Shown one piece after another: positions 43,127 to 51,097 of a DNA stretch of 64,000 bases (positions within the stretch are counted from its first letter, which is position 1; every line of letters starts with the position of its first letter). The stretch spans positions 65,051 to 129,050 of the forward strand of contig NZ_JAODBU010000012.1 in assembly GCF_025336545.1 (NCBI RefSeq), read 5' to 3'. The position numbers and the translations under genes were made by a program. Origin of the DNA: Eubacterium_U album (lineage in GTDB: Bacteria; Bacillota; Clostridia; Lachnospirales; Lachnospiraceae). Below the pieces are notes generated by a model. The model was not told the origin of the DNA. It searched no databases and saw nothing but the letters and a program-made list of their open reading frames with translations.

Positions 43127-44056
43127 ATGGGAAAGATATATAAGGGAACTTTAGAATTAGTTGGAAATACACCATTAGTTGAATTTACACAGATTGAAGA
43201 AACTGAAGGTGTTGAAGCAAAGATTTTAGCAAAACTTGAATACTTCAATCCGGCAGGAAGCGTAAAGGATAGAATTGCAAAAGAAATGATTGAAGACGCT
43301 GAACGTACAGGAAAATTAAAACCAGGTTCAACAATTATTGAACCAACATCAGGTAATACAGGTATCGGCTTAGCTGCAATTGCAACAACTAAAGGATATA
43401 AGAGCATTATCGTAATGCCTGAGACAATGAGTATTGAAAGACGTAACATTATTAAAGCATATGGAGCTGAGATTGTTCTTACAGATGGCGCTAAGGGAAT
43501 GAAAGGTGCTATAGCTAAGGCAAATGAATTAGCAGAAGAAATCGAAAACAGCTTTATTCCGGCACAGTTTGAAAATCAGGCTAACCCTGAAGCACATAGA
43601 AAAACAACAGGACCTGAAATCTGGGAAGATACAGATGGAAACGTAGATGTATTTGTTGCAGGTGTAGGTACAGGTGGAACAATTACAGGTGTAGGCGAAT
43701 ATTTAAAGAAACAGAACCCTAACGTTAAGGTAATCGCTGTAGAACCTGAAACATCACCTGTTTTATCAAAGGGTGAATCAGGACCACATAAAATTCAGGG
43801 GATTGGAGCAGGATTTGTACCAAGCACATTGAATACAAAAGTATATGATGAAATTATTGCAGTACCAAATGAAGTTGCATTTGAATATGGAAAGAAAGTT
43901 GCAGCTAAAGAAGGTGTGTTAGTAGGTATTTCATCAGGAGCAGCCCTTTATGCAGCAATTCAGGTAGCAAAGCGTCCTGAATACAAAGGAAAGAATGTTG
44001 TAGTTCTATTACCTGATAGCGGTGATAGATACTATTCAACTCCATTATTCCAGTAG
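43127..44056 (+). CDS. cysK: Cysteine synthase A (O-acetylserine sulfhydrylase)
   Basis: This 309-residue PLP enzyme makes cysteine from O-acetylserine and sulfide. GNTPLVEF, the PLP lysine in NPAGSVKDRIA near 46, TSGNTGIGLAAIA, GTGGTITGVGEYLKK and the C-terminal PDSGDRYYST are the family motifs. The length is normal. GAAAGAAGG precedes the ATG. Together with metY it forms a sulfide-assimilation unit downstream of the Rrf2-type operators, if transcription crosses the dispersed repeat between them. Confidence 0.95.
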   Translation: MGKIYKGTLELVGNTPLVEFTQIEETEGVEAKILAKLEYFNPAGSVKDRIAKEMIEDAERTGKLKPGSTIIEPTSGNTGIGLAAIATTKGYKSIIVMPETMSIERRNIIKAYGAEIVLTDGAKGMKGAIAKANELAEEIENSFIPAQFENQANPEAHRKTTGPEIWEDTDGNVDVFVAGVGTGGTITGVGEYLKKQNPNVKVIAVEPETSPVLSKGESGPHKIQGIGAGFVPSTLNTKVYDEIIAVPNEVAFEYGKKVAAKEGVLVGISSGAALYAAIQVAKRPEYKGKNVVVLLPDSGDRYYSTPLFQ

Positions 44057-44078
44057 GAATTATGTATATATAATAACA

Positions 44079-44122
44079 ACACAAAGACTCTCAGCCGTAA
44101 CAGGTTGAGAGTTTTGTGTATT
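44079..44122. terminator. Terminator of cysK
   Basis: ACACAAAGACTCTCA pairs with TTGAGAGTTTTGTGT with few mismatches around GCCGTAACAGG. It lies between convergent genes. Confidence 0.65.
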
Positions 44123-44183
44123 ATATTGCTTTCTGCGCTATTTATCAGGTCTTGAGTAAAGTTTAGAACCGTTTCTGTAACTA

Positions 44184-44636
44184 TTATTTTATAGGTTCAA
44201 AATTCTCTTCAAACAATAATTCATTTGTTTCCATGATTGAGTAATTATTATTGATGGAAAAAATAATTATAGAATCTCTTGCATCCTTTGCATATAAGAT
44301 TTTTTGTTTGCCAATAGTGAGAGCACGCTGCGTTTCAGTAAGATTCAGACCTATTCCAATGCAAAGTGCGATTAGTTTTTCACGTCCGATAACCTTTTGA
44401 CCTTTAAAAATTTCATAACCATAAGTTCTATCGAGATTTGAATTCTTAATTGCCTGGCTTTTAGAAATCCCTTTCTCAGTAAGTTTATTTCCCAAATATT
44501 CGTCAAGGCTCAGTTCTTCATCTAAATTTGATGAAATATATGATTTTAAATCCTTTTGATTGTTAGCAGATTTTAATATCTTTAAAAGATCATCAGTAGG
44601 TTTCTCTGATAAATTTTTTATGTCTGATTTGTTCAA
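44184..44636 (-). CDS. HTH protein divergent from a Ser/Thr kinase
   Basis: This 150-residue soluble protein's middle, LDEYLGNKLTEKGISKSQAI, then DRTYGYEIFKGQKVIGREKL and LALCIGIGLNLTETQRALTI by similarity, looks like a Cro-type helix-turn-helix, with a C-terminal extension ending TNELLFEENFEP. The TTG start is supported by AAAGGACG 6 bp ahead. It is divergent from a membrane Ser/Thr kinase gene with an 87-bp gap; such pairs recur in Lachnospiraceae, and the HTH protein may be a substrate or regulator of the kinase. Confidence 0.65.
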   Translation of the reverse strand: MNKSDIKNLSEKPTDDLLKILKSANNQKDLKSYISSNLDEELSLDEYLGNKLTEKGISKSQAIKNSNLDRTYGYEIFKGQKVIGREKLIALCIGIGLNLTETQRALTIGKQKILYAKDARDSIIIFSINNNYSIMETNELLFEENFEPIK

Positions 44637-44723
44637 ATTAAAACGTCCTTTCTTTTGTGATAATCAAAAATAGTGTATAATATTAACTACATCAGTTTAT
44701 TAAAAATGTAAAGGGAAATCAAT

Positions 44724-45803
44724 ATGACTAACAGAGAAAAATATATTTTGTCAATTTACGAAGAACTGTCCGATATGGGAAAACATGAAAATGTGAAATT
44801 AGTAAAAAATACTGTAAATGATGGAATATACATTAAAAAGACTTTGAAAAATTATAATATAGAAATATATAAAATTTTGAAAAACAGGCAAATCAAAGGA
44901 ATTCCAAAAGTATATGAAATTATAGAAGATGAGAAAGAACTTATTATTATAGAAGAATATATACATGGACAGACTTTGGACAAAAAATATAACAAAACTG
45001 ATGTGGAAACAGTAAAAAAAATCATGGAACAGTTGTGTAATATTTTAAAACAATTACATAATATGAATCCGCCGATTATTCATAGAGACATAAAACCAAC
45101 AAATATTATGGTTTCAAATGATGATGTCGTATATCTTGTAGATTTTAACATTTCAAGGGAATATGACGAAAATCAAAGTGTTGATACAGTAATAATGGGA
45201 ACACAAGGATATGCATCACCTGAACAGTGTGGTTTTGCACAGACGGATTGCAGGTCAGATATTTATTCGATAGGAATGCTAATGAAAAATATACTCATGG
45301 TTGATGAGTATCCTGATAAAGAAACAAAGAGTCTTAAAAGAATAATAGATAAATGTACATCTATAGACCCTGAAAAAAGATATAAAAATATAGAAAAGTT
45401 AGAGCAGGCATTAAATAATAAATTGGGCGAAAGAATTAGTTTTCAGTGTAATGAAACTGATGAAAAAATAAAACAGTCATTTTTGCCACCTGGATTTAGA
45501 AGCGGAAAGATTGCTAATATGTTAATTGCATTGGCAGGATATGCAAGTATGATTAGTCTTGCAATGGCGATGGAGTCAAGTAGTTCTAATCCGGTTGTTA
45601 AGACAAAAGAAGATATAGTGTTCAAGATAATTATGCTAATAACAGAATTAGTTACAGTAGCAATTTACTTTAATTGGAGAGGAATAAGAGACGGACTTCC
45701 GATTGTAAAAGAAAAAAATATGTTGATAAGATTGATTGGATTTGCAATTTATCCGGTTACAATTCTCGTATTATTAATAGTTGTTGCATTGATAATTATA
45801 TAA
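44724..45803 (+). CDS. Membrane Ser/Thr protein kinase with DFN in place of DFG
   Basis: This 359-residue protein has a Hanks-type kinase domain (about 20-245) with catalytic loop IIHRDIKPTNIM near 117-128, metal-binding motif VDFNIS near 138 (Asn replaces the usual Gly of DFG), and GTQGYASPEQ of the activation segment. The ATP-anchoring lysine is probably in YIKKTLK near 36, and the Gly-rich loop is poor. About three membrane helices lie in the last 100 residues. No PASTA repeats occur, so it is not PrkC. It should phosphorylate cytoplasmic targets, perhaps the divergent HTH protein. Confidence 0.8.
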   Translation: MTNREKYILSIYEELSDMGKHENVKLVKNTVNDGIYIKKTLKNYNIEIYKILKNRQIKGIPKVYEIIEDEKELIIIEEYIHGQTLDKKYNKTDVETVKKIMEQLCNILKQLHNMNPPIIHRDIKPTNIMVSNDDVVYLVDFNISREYDENQSVDTVIMGTQGYASPEQCGFAQTDCRSDIYSIGMLMKNILMVDEYPDKETKSLKRIIDKCTSIDPEKRYKNIEKLEQALNNKLGERISFQCNETDEKIKQSFLPPGFRSGKIANMLIALAGYASMISLAMAMESSSSNPVVKTKEDIVFKIIMLITELVTVAIYFNWRGIRDGLPIVKEKNMLIRLIGFAIYPVTILVLLIVVALIII

Positions 45804-46003
45804 ATTGTAAGTTATAAATGTAAGGTCACTTTAAGCTTAGTTTTGTTTGCTTAGTTTGCAAATTGCAATTAAATATACATATAAAACTATCCACGAAATT
45901 TAATAAATTAATGCAAATTTACAATTTAATAATTGTATGCTGACAGCATACCAAATATTTCCACAAATCCTATAAAATAGTTGTAAATCAGACACGGATT
46001 TAC

Positions 46004-46086
46004 GAAATGATTTCCGATTTCAAAACTTAAAACGGTCATAATTCCCTTGACTGTATTTTTAGGATTTGAGAAACGATTTCAATTTC
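46004..46086 (+). repeat. Direct repeat flanking a TTGACT element
   Basis: GAAATGATTTCCGATTTC (46004-46021) and GAAACGATTTCAATTTC (46070-46086) lie on either side of TTGACT (46047-46052). This may be an operator pair for the DUF4352-like gene. The rest of the 45804-46171 gap is A+T-rich without other features. Confidence 0.4.
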
Positions 46087-46171
46087 AGAAATTAATCCGG
46101 TTAAATATAACATTTTAGAAGGAGGAGAGTATAGGTGTGTTTAAATTTAAATACATCATACCAGGAAAATT

Positions 46172-46768
46172 ATGGCAGGCGAGAAAAAGAAGAAAAAATG
46201 GTGGATAGCAGCGATAGTGATTGTAGTACTTATAATTGTAGCAGCAGGGGGAAACTCAGAAGATTCAGATAAATCAGGAACTGATTCAAATCCTAAAAAA
46301 GTGTCGCAGACAGATGACAAAAAAGATTCTAATGATGAAAATAAAGGCGATGCTGATTCTAAAAATGATAAACAGGAAGAGTCAGTACAGACTGAGTTTG
46401 CAAAAGGTGATGTAGTTGAAACTAAAAGTTTGAAAGTCTCTTTTTTGGATTGTGGTGAATTTACTGATTATAGTGAATATTCAGAACCGGCAAAGGGAAA
46501 CAAAATAATATATGCTACATTTGAATTTGAAAATATATCAGATGATAATGAATACATTTCTACAGGTGATTTTTCGTGTTATGCAGATGGATATGATTGC
46601 GAATCATATTATGATTTTGATCAGGAAAGTTTAGATGCAACTCTTTCAAAGGGAAGAAAAACAAAAGGAAAGATATTTTTTGAAGTACCTAAAGATGCAA
46701 AAGAAATAAAGATAGAATATGATATAAATTTCCTTACATCTGATAAGATAATTTTTGTATATCAGTAA
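46172..46768 (+). CDS. Membrane-anchored extracellular DUF4352-like protein
   Basis: The protein has 198 residues. A basic N-terminus and one membrane helix (about 11-27) are followed by a Ser/Asp/Lys-rich linker (28-70), then an immunoglobulin-like beta domain (VVETKSLKVSFLDCGEF, KIIYATFEFENISDDNEYIS) close to the DUF4352/DUF5067 telokin-like fold. Such domains sit outside the membrane; function is unknown. Only a weak AGGA precedes the ATG, while a strong AAGGAGGAG lies 50 bp upstream, next to GTG codons of a short overlapping frame. Confidence 0.6.
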   Translation: MAGEKKKKKWWIAAIVIVVLIIVAAGGNSEDSDKSGTDSNPKKVSQTDDKKDSNDENKGDADSKNDKQEESVQTEFAKGDVVETKSLKVSFLDCGEFTDYSEYSEPAKGNKIIYATFEFENISDDNEYISTGDFSCYADGYDCESYYDFDQESLDATLSKGRKTKGKIFFEVPKDAKEIKIEYDINFLTSDKIIFVYQ

Positions 46769-46878
46769 GTGAAATAAAAATGCAAATACGGATAATATAA
46801 AAAATTGAGAGCAAAATAAACAATAGATTGCATATCAGTTGAATATATCTCGACAATAAAATATTTGCAAAAACATAA

Positions 46879-46958
46879 AGTCCTTTAAGTTAAGGTGATT
46901 TGCTTAGAAAATGGATATTTTTTCTAAAATGGCACAACCTATACTTAAAGGATTTTTT
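46879..46958 (+). terminator. Terminator after the DUF4352-like gene
   Basis: TCCTTTAAGT and ACTTAAAGGA form a 10-bp outer stem with a long internal region, ending in TTTTTT. The remainder of the gap to pyk is A+T-rich; a TATAAT-like element near 47091 may be the pyk promoter. Confidence 0.65.
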
Positions 46959-47172
46959 CCTTTTTAGTTTTAAAAATAAAGTATTTGATGCTAAAAAGTG
47001 TATTTTTCTTTTAAATAGGAAAAAACAGTTGAAATAAATAAAGGATATTTGTATTATAAATGGGGTTAGGTAATATGTATTTGGTATAATATTTCAAATA
47101 TAATTTCTCAAATATCTATCCTTGGTTTTGGAAATTCAAATTAAGTAAATTAAGCGTATAAGGAGAAGAATA

Positions 47173-48585
47173 ATGCGTAAAACAAAGATTGTATGTACAA
47201 TAGGACCGGCATCTACAGACGAGAAAATCATTACAGACATGTGTAAAGCAGGAATGAACGTTGCGCGTCTCAATTTTTCACATGGCACACACGAAGAACA
47301 GCAGAAAAAAATTGATATAATTAAAAAAGTTAGAACAAAATTAAATCTTCCTATAGCGGTTATGTTAGATACAAAGGGACCAGAATATAGAATTAGAACA
47401 TTTAAAGACGGAAAGATTGAATTAAAGGCTGGAGACCCATTTACTTTTACAACTGATGAAGTAGAAGGCGACCAGACAATAGTCTCTGTATCTTATAAGA
47501 ATTTGAACAAGGATTTAAATGTAGGGGACAGAATTTTATTAAATAATGGTTTAATGGAATTTGTCGTAAAAGAAATTAAGGGAAACAACATTATCACAGA
47601 AGTTACAGTAGGTGGTGTTTTATCAGACAGAAAGAGTATGAGCTTCCCTAATAAAGTATTAAAACAGAAATATTTGAGTGAACAGGATAAGCAGGATATA
47701 TTATTTGGTATTAAAAATGAAGTTGCTTATATTGCATGCTCATTTGTATCACAGAAGCAGGATTTATTAGATGTAAAGCAGTTTTTGAAAGAAAATGACG
47801 GTGAAGATATCGACCTCATTGCAAAGATTGAAAATCAGGCAGGTGTAGATAATATTGAAGAAATTTGCGAAGCCTGTGAAGGCATTATGATTGGCCGTGG
47901 TGACATGGGTGTTGAAATTGCATACGAAGAGCTTCCGGCAATTCAGAAGCATTTGATTACTAAGTGTCGTATGCTTGGTAAACGAGTTATTACAGCAACA
48001 GAAATGTTAGAGTCAATGATTACAAATATCAGACCAACAAGAGCTGAAATATCAGACGTTGCCAATGCTGTTTACGATGGAACAAGTGCAATCATGTTAT
48101 CAGGAGAAACTGCAGCAGGAAAATATCCGGTAAAAGCTGTAGAAGTAATGGCTAAGATTGCTGAAAGAACAGAACAGAGTATCCATTATGATAAAAGATT
48201 TAGAAATTTTGATTTCCAGATTAGAAATGAAATAGATGCTATTTCACATGCAACATGTGGTATGGCTATTGATATTAAGGCAAAAGGAATTGCTGTATGT
48301 ACATTATCAGGTATGACAGCAAGAATGATTTCAAGATTCCGTTCACCGGTTGATATTGTAGGTCTTACAACAAATGAGAAGACATGGAGAAAATTAGCTT
48401 TATCATGGGGTGTAACACCTATTATGGTAGAAGAATTTGATTCTACAGAAGTTTTATTCTACACAGCTAAGAAAACAGCTAAAGAAGTACTTGGCTTAGA
48501 AAAAGATGACAGAATCGTAATTACAGGTGGATATACAAATGGCACATCAGGTAATACAAACTTAATTAAAGTTGAAAGAATTTAA
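47173..48585 (+). CDS. pyk: Pyruvate kinase
   Basis: This 470-residue enzyme converts phosphoenolpyruvate and ADP to pyruvate and ATP. MRKTKIVCTIGPAS, MNVARLNFSHG, the catalytic lysine in LIAKIENQAGVDNIEE, IMIGRGDMGVEI and TATEMLESMI are all present. It lacks the C-terminal PEP-utilizer domain found in Bacillus pyruvate kinase and so has the short form seen in many Clostridia. AAGGAGAAG precedes the ATG. It stands alone between terminators. Confidence 0.96.
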   Translation: MRKTKIVCTIGPASTDEKIITDMCKAGMNVARLNFSHGTHEEQQKKIDIIKKVRTKLNLPIAVMLDTKGPEYRIRTFKDGKIELKAGDPFTFTTDEVEGDQTIVSVSYKNLNKDLNVGDRILLNNGLMEFVVKEIKGNNIITEVTVGGVLSDRKSMSFPNKVLKQKYLSEQDKQDILFGIKNEVAYIACSFVSQKQDLLDVKQFLKENDGEDIDLIAKIENQAGVDNIEEICEACEGIMIGRGDMGVEIAYEELPAIQKHLITKCRMLGKRVITATEMLESMITNIRPTRAEISDVANAVYDGTSAIMLSGETAAGKYPVKAVEVMAKIAERTEQSIHYDKRFRNFDFQIRNEIDAISHATCGMAIDIKAKGIAVCTLSGMTARMISRFRSPVDIVGLTTNEKTWRKLALSWGVTPIMVEEFDSTEVLFYTAKKTAKEVLGLEKDDRIVITGGYTNGTSGNTNLIKVERI

Positions 48586-48633
48586 TTAGCTGATTTTGAA
48601 AGATAAATAATTAGAAAAATTTAAATTAAAGAG

Positions 48634-48677
48634 GGACTGCAAATAATTGTGAATACTTTTATTTGCAGTTCTTTTTT
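48634..48677 (+). terminator. Terminator of pyk
   Basis: GACTGCAAATAA and TTATTTGCAGTTC pair around a 12-base loop, followed by TTTTTT. Confidence 0.88.
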
Positions 48678-48742
48678 AGACATTGCATTGTATGTTTAAT
48701 TAGATTAATTGTTACTAAAAAGATTATTTCTATAAATTTATA

Positions 48743-48790
48743 TTGACAAACAAAAGAATGTAAAGTATATTGTAGTTAGTTAAGACTAAC
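48743..48790 (+). promoter_or_regulatory. Promoter and palindromic operator before DUF3793
   Basis: TTGACA (48743-48748), 17 bp and TATATT (48766-48771) form the promoter. GTTAGTTAAGACTAAC (48775-48790) sits on the expected start site. A perfect version, GTTAGTTATAACTAAC, lies at 48928-48943 and a half site, AACTAAC, at 48804. The sequence recalls DtxR-family iron boxes. Confidence 0.65.
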
Positions 48791-48824
48791 GCAAAGTTTT
48801 AACAACTAACTGCACCTATAAAAT

Positions 48825-48975
48825 CGGGCATAATGCAACACGAAAGTGTTTAGGTCATAAGTAAGTTTCTACCTCCAATGAAACACGACTTATGACTGAT
48901 AAAGCCCGTAATTTTTTTGACCTACAGGTTAGTTATAACTAACTAAAGGCGGGAATTAAAATGTTTGGGAGGTAG
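48825..48975 (+). promoter_or_regulatory. Structured leader RNA of DUF3793 with anti-Shine-Dalgarno loop
   Basis: P1 is CGGGC (48825-48829) with GCCCG (48904-48908), followed by TAATTTTTTT like a terminator. Inside, AACAC-GAAA-GTGTT (48837-48850) is a GNRA hairpin. GTCATAAGT (48854-48862) with ACTTATGAC (48888-48896) carries a terminal hairpin GTTTC/GAAAC, and CTACCTCC (48869-48876), spanning the last base of that stem and the start of its loop, is the perfect complement of the DUF3793 ribosome-binding sequence GGAGGTAG (48968-48975). It behaves on paper as a riboswitch-like or protein-bound attenuator. No known class is recognised. Confidence 0.65.
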
Positions 48976-48980
48976 GCAAT

Positions 48981-49562
48981 ATGTTTGAACAGGAGTTAAT
49001 AGAGCATTGTTCTCCAACGTTAGCGTCTATTAAGGCAGCAAGCCTATTTACATATACATATAAATCACTAAAAGAGCTTCATGTAAGAGTGACTTATTGG
49101 AATTCAAAAATGAAGAGAAAAGGTATTACATTTGACATTTTGTCAGAAAACGTGGGAGTGAATAAAGCCCTTATATATGTTTACAGAAGAGCAGATTTGG
49201 AAAAAATATTAAACAGGGATGAAATAAGAAGTTTCTTATTAAATCATGGATATTTGATTGATGACAATGAAATTGTCGGAGGCGTTAATTGCGAAAACAT
49301 AATACTCCAGTTAAAGAAGAAATTTGAAAAGTTAAATCAGTTTCCACATGAAATAGGAATATTTTTAGGATATCCAATAGGTGATGTAAAAGGCTTTATT
49401 GAAAATCATGGGTGCAATTGCAAATGTACAGGTTATTGGAAAGTATATTGCAATGAAGAAGAGGCAACAAAGACATTTCGTAAATATAAAAAATGCAGAG
49501 ATATTTATATGAATCTTTGGATTAGTGGGCGTAGTGTTATGCAATTAACAGTTGCAGCTTAA
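48981..49562 (+). CDS. DUF3793-family protein
   Basis: This 193-residue protein starts MFEQELIEHCSPTLASIKAA and contains the family-typical FPHEIGIFLGYPIGDVKGFI and HGCNCKCTGYWKVYCNEEEA, with a cysteine cluster that might bind metal. DUF3793 genes commonly lie before flavodoxin genes in Clostridia, as here, which suggests a role in redox or iron-limited metabolism, but no activity is known. GGGAGGTAGG precedes the ATG and is the sequence targeted by the leader RNA loop. Confidence 0.85.
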   Translation: MFEQELIEHCSPTLASIKAASLFTYTYKSLKELHVRVTYWNSKMKRKGITFDILSENVGVNKALIYVYRRADLEKILNRDEIRSFLLNHGYLIDDNEIVGGVNCENIILQLKKKFEKLNQFPHEIGIFLGYPIGDVKGFIENHGCNCKCTGYWKVYCNEEEATKTFRKYKKCRDIYMNLWISGRSVMQLTVAA

Positions 49563-49696
49563 ATGAATATAAGTAGGCAGATTAGTTATAATACGTAGCA
49601 CATAATAATTAGTCAGTTATATTCTGAAAATAATATCATATAATAAAAAACTTATGAATAATCATAAGCAAATATAAATAAGGAGGATTTTAACAA

Positions 49697-50119
49697 ATGA
49701 GTAAAATCGCAGTAGTATTTTGGACAGGAACAGGTAATACATCAACAATGGCAACAGCTGTAGTTGAAGGAATAAAAGAAGCAGGTGCAGAAGCCGAATT
49801 AATTGCAGCAGCAGATTTTGGCGCAGCTAAAGTAAAAGAGTATGATGGAATTGCATTTGGATGCCCTGCCATGGGAGACGAAGTTTTGGAAGAAAGCGAA
49901 TTTGCACCAATGTTTGATGAGTGCAAACCTGAATTACTGGGAAAGAAAGTAGCATTATTTGGCTCATACGGTTGGGGAACAGGCGAATGGATGGAAAATT
50001 GGGAAGCTGACTGTGCAGCATCAGGAATTAAACTTGCAACAGATAGTGTAATTGCTAATGAAATGCCTGATGAAGAAGCCCTTGCAGCATGTAAAGCTCT
50101 TGGAGCAGCATTAGTTTAA
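49697..50119 (+). CDS. Flavodoxin
   Basis: This 140-residue short-chain flavodoxin has the FMN phosphate loop WTGTGNTSTMA near residues 10-20 and the flavin-stacking regions GCPAMGDEVLE and FGSYGWGTGEWME. It is a low-potential electron carrier that often replaces ferredoxin when iron is short. AAGGAGG precedes the ATG. A partial copy of the upstream operator, TTAGTTATAAT, lies at 49582-49592, so it may share control with DUF3793. Confidence 0.95.
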   Translation: MSKIAVVFWTGTGNTSTMATAVVEGIKEAGAEAELIAAADFGAAKVKEYDGIAFGCPAMGDEVLEESEFAPMFDECKPELLGKKVALFGSYGWGTGEWMENWEADCAASGIKLATDSVIANEMPDEEALAACKALGAALV

Positions 50120-50255
50120 TATAATAATTAAATAGTGTTTATACAAAACAATCTCAAATGTGAAATAGCTTTGATATAAAGCAAACCAAATAAGATTTGA
50201 TAACTACTCCTGAAAAAATATGGAGAAAATCATAATAAATTCTACTAACATAATA

Positions 50256-50290
50256 AAAATGCCAGTGAAATAAGTTCACTGGCATTTATT
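50256..50290. terminator. Bidirectional terminator between flavodoxin and agrA
   Basis: AATGCCAGTGAA and TTCACTGGCATT form a perfect 12-bp stem with a 5-base loop, A-rich before and T-rich after. Confidence 0.9.
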
Positions 50291-50996
50291 ATCTTGTGCT
50301 TTCTAAATATATTAAATACGCATCTTTAAATTGTGTATATTTTCTTCTGGTTAAATAGGCCTGCAATTTATTGCAGGAGAAATAGATTAATGAATGGTCG
50401 AATTTAGAAACATATTCTAGATTGACAATATAACTTCTGTGAGAAATAAAAAAACATGGCATATTTAATGTATCCATCCAATATTGCATGGTATGTATAG
50501 AGTCGTAATCTTTGTCAACAGTATGAACAGTTATTTTTCTACCATGAGCTTCAATGCAGACTATATCAGATGCTAATACGGTATAGACTTCATTTTTGGT
50601 TTCAATTGGAATTTTTGATACAGAGGAAGCGTATAAGTTCAGTGCATCCTTCAGATTCTTAAAAATTCTTTGTTTATCCAATGGCTTTGAAAGATAACGG
50701 AATACATGGAAGCGCATTGCGTCATCCAAATATTTTGAATATGAAGTTACAATAAATATAATTATGTTCGGATTTGATTTTTTGAGCTGATTTCCAACAT
50801 ATATACCGCTTACATCAGGCAATTCTATGTCTAAAAAAATAATATCTTTTTCATTGCAGTCTGAAAGTAAATCTTTACCGTTATTATAAACCGTTATTTC
50901 AGGTAGTTTTAAAGAGGTTGTATTAAAAAAGCAGTGTAAAATATCTTTTAGTTGTGTAGAGATTTCTAAGTCATCATCACAAATTAAAATTCGCAT
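50289..50996 (-). CDS. AgrA-like LytTR response regulator
   Basis: The protein has 235 residues. The receiver domain (1-120) has MRILICDDDLEI, phospho-acceptor Asp in IIFLDIELPDVSG near 57 and the KPLD lysine near 103. The C-terminal LytTR DNA-binding domain (about 135-235) has SDIVCIEAHGRKITVHT and FISHRSYIVNLEYV. It should be phosphorylated by the histidine kinase encoded just upstream and activate the agrDB and secreted-peptide promoters. It is on the minus strand, after the kinase gene, as in agrCA. Confidence 0.9.
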   Translation of the reverse strand: MRILICDDDLEISTQLKDILHCFFNTTSLKLPEITVYNNGKDLLSDCNEKDIIFLDIELPDVSGIYVGNQLKKSNPNIIIFIVTSYSKYLDDAMRFHVFRYLSKPLDKQRIFKNLKDALNLYASSVSKIPIETKNEVYTVLASDIVCIEAHGRKITVHTVDKDYDSIHTMQYWMDTLNMPCFFISHRSYIVNLEYVSKFDHSLIYFSCNKLQAYLTRRKYTQFKDAYLIYLESTR

Positions 50997-51097
50997 TGTA
51001 ATTCCCCCTTCTACAATAAAATTGAATGTTGTTAATAATTATACAATAAGGATAAAATAAAATTCAATAATAATATATTTTTTAAAACTTCATAAAC

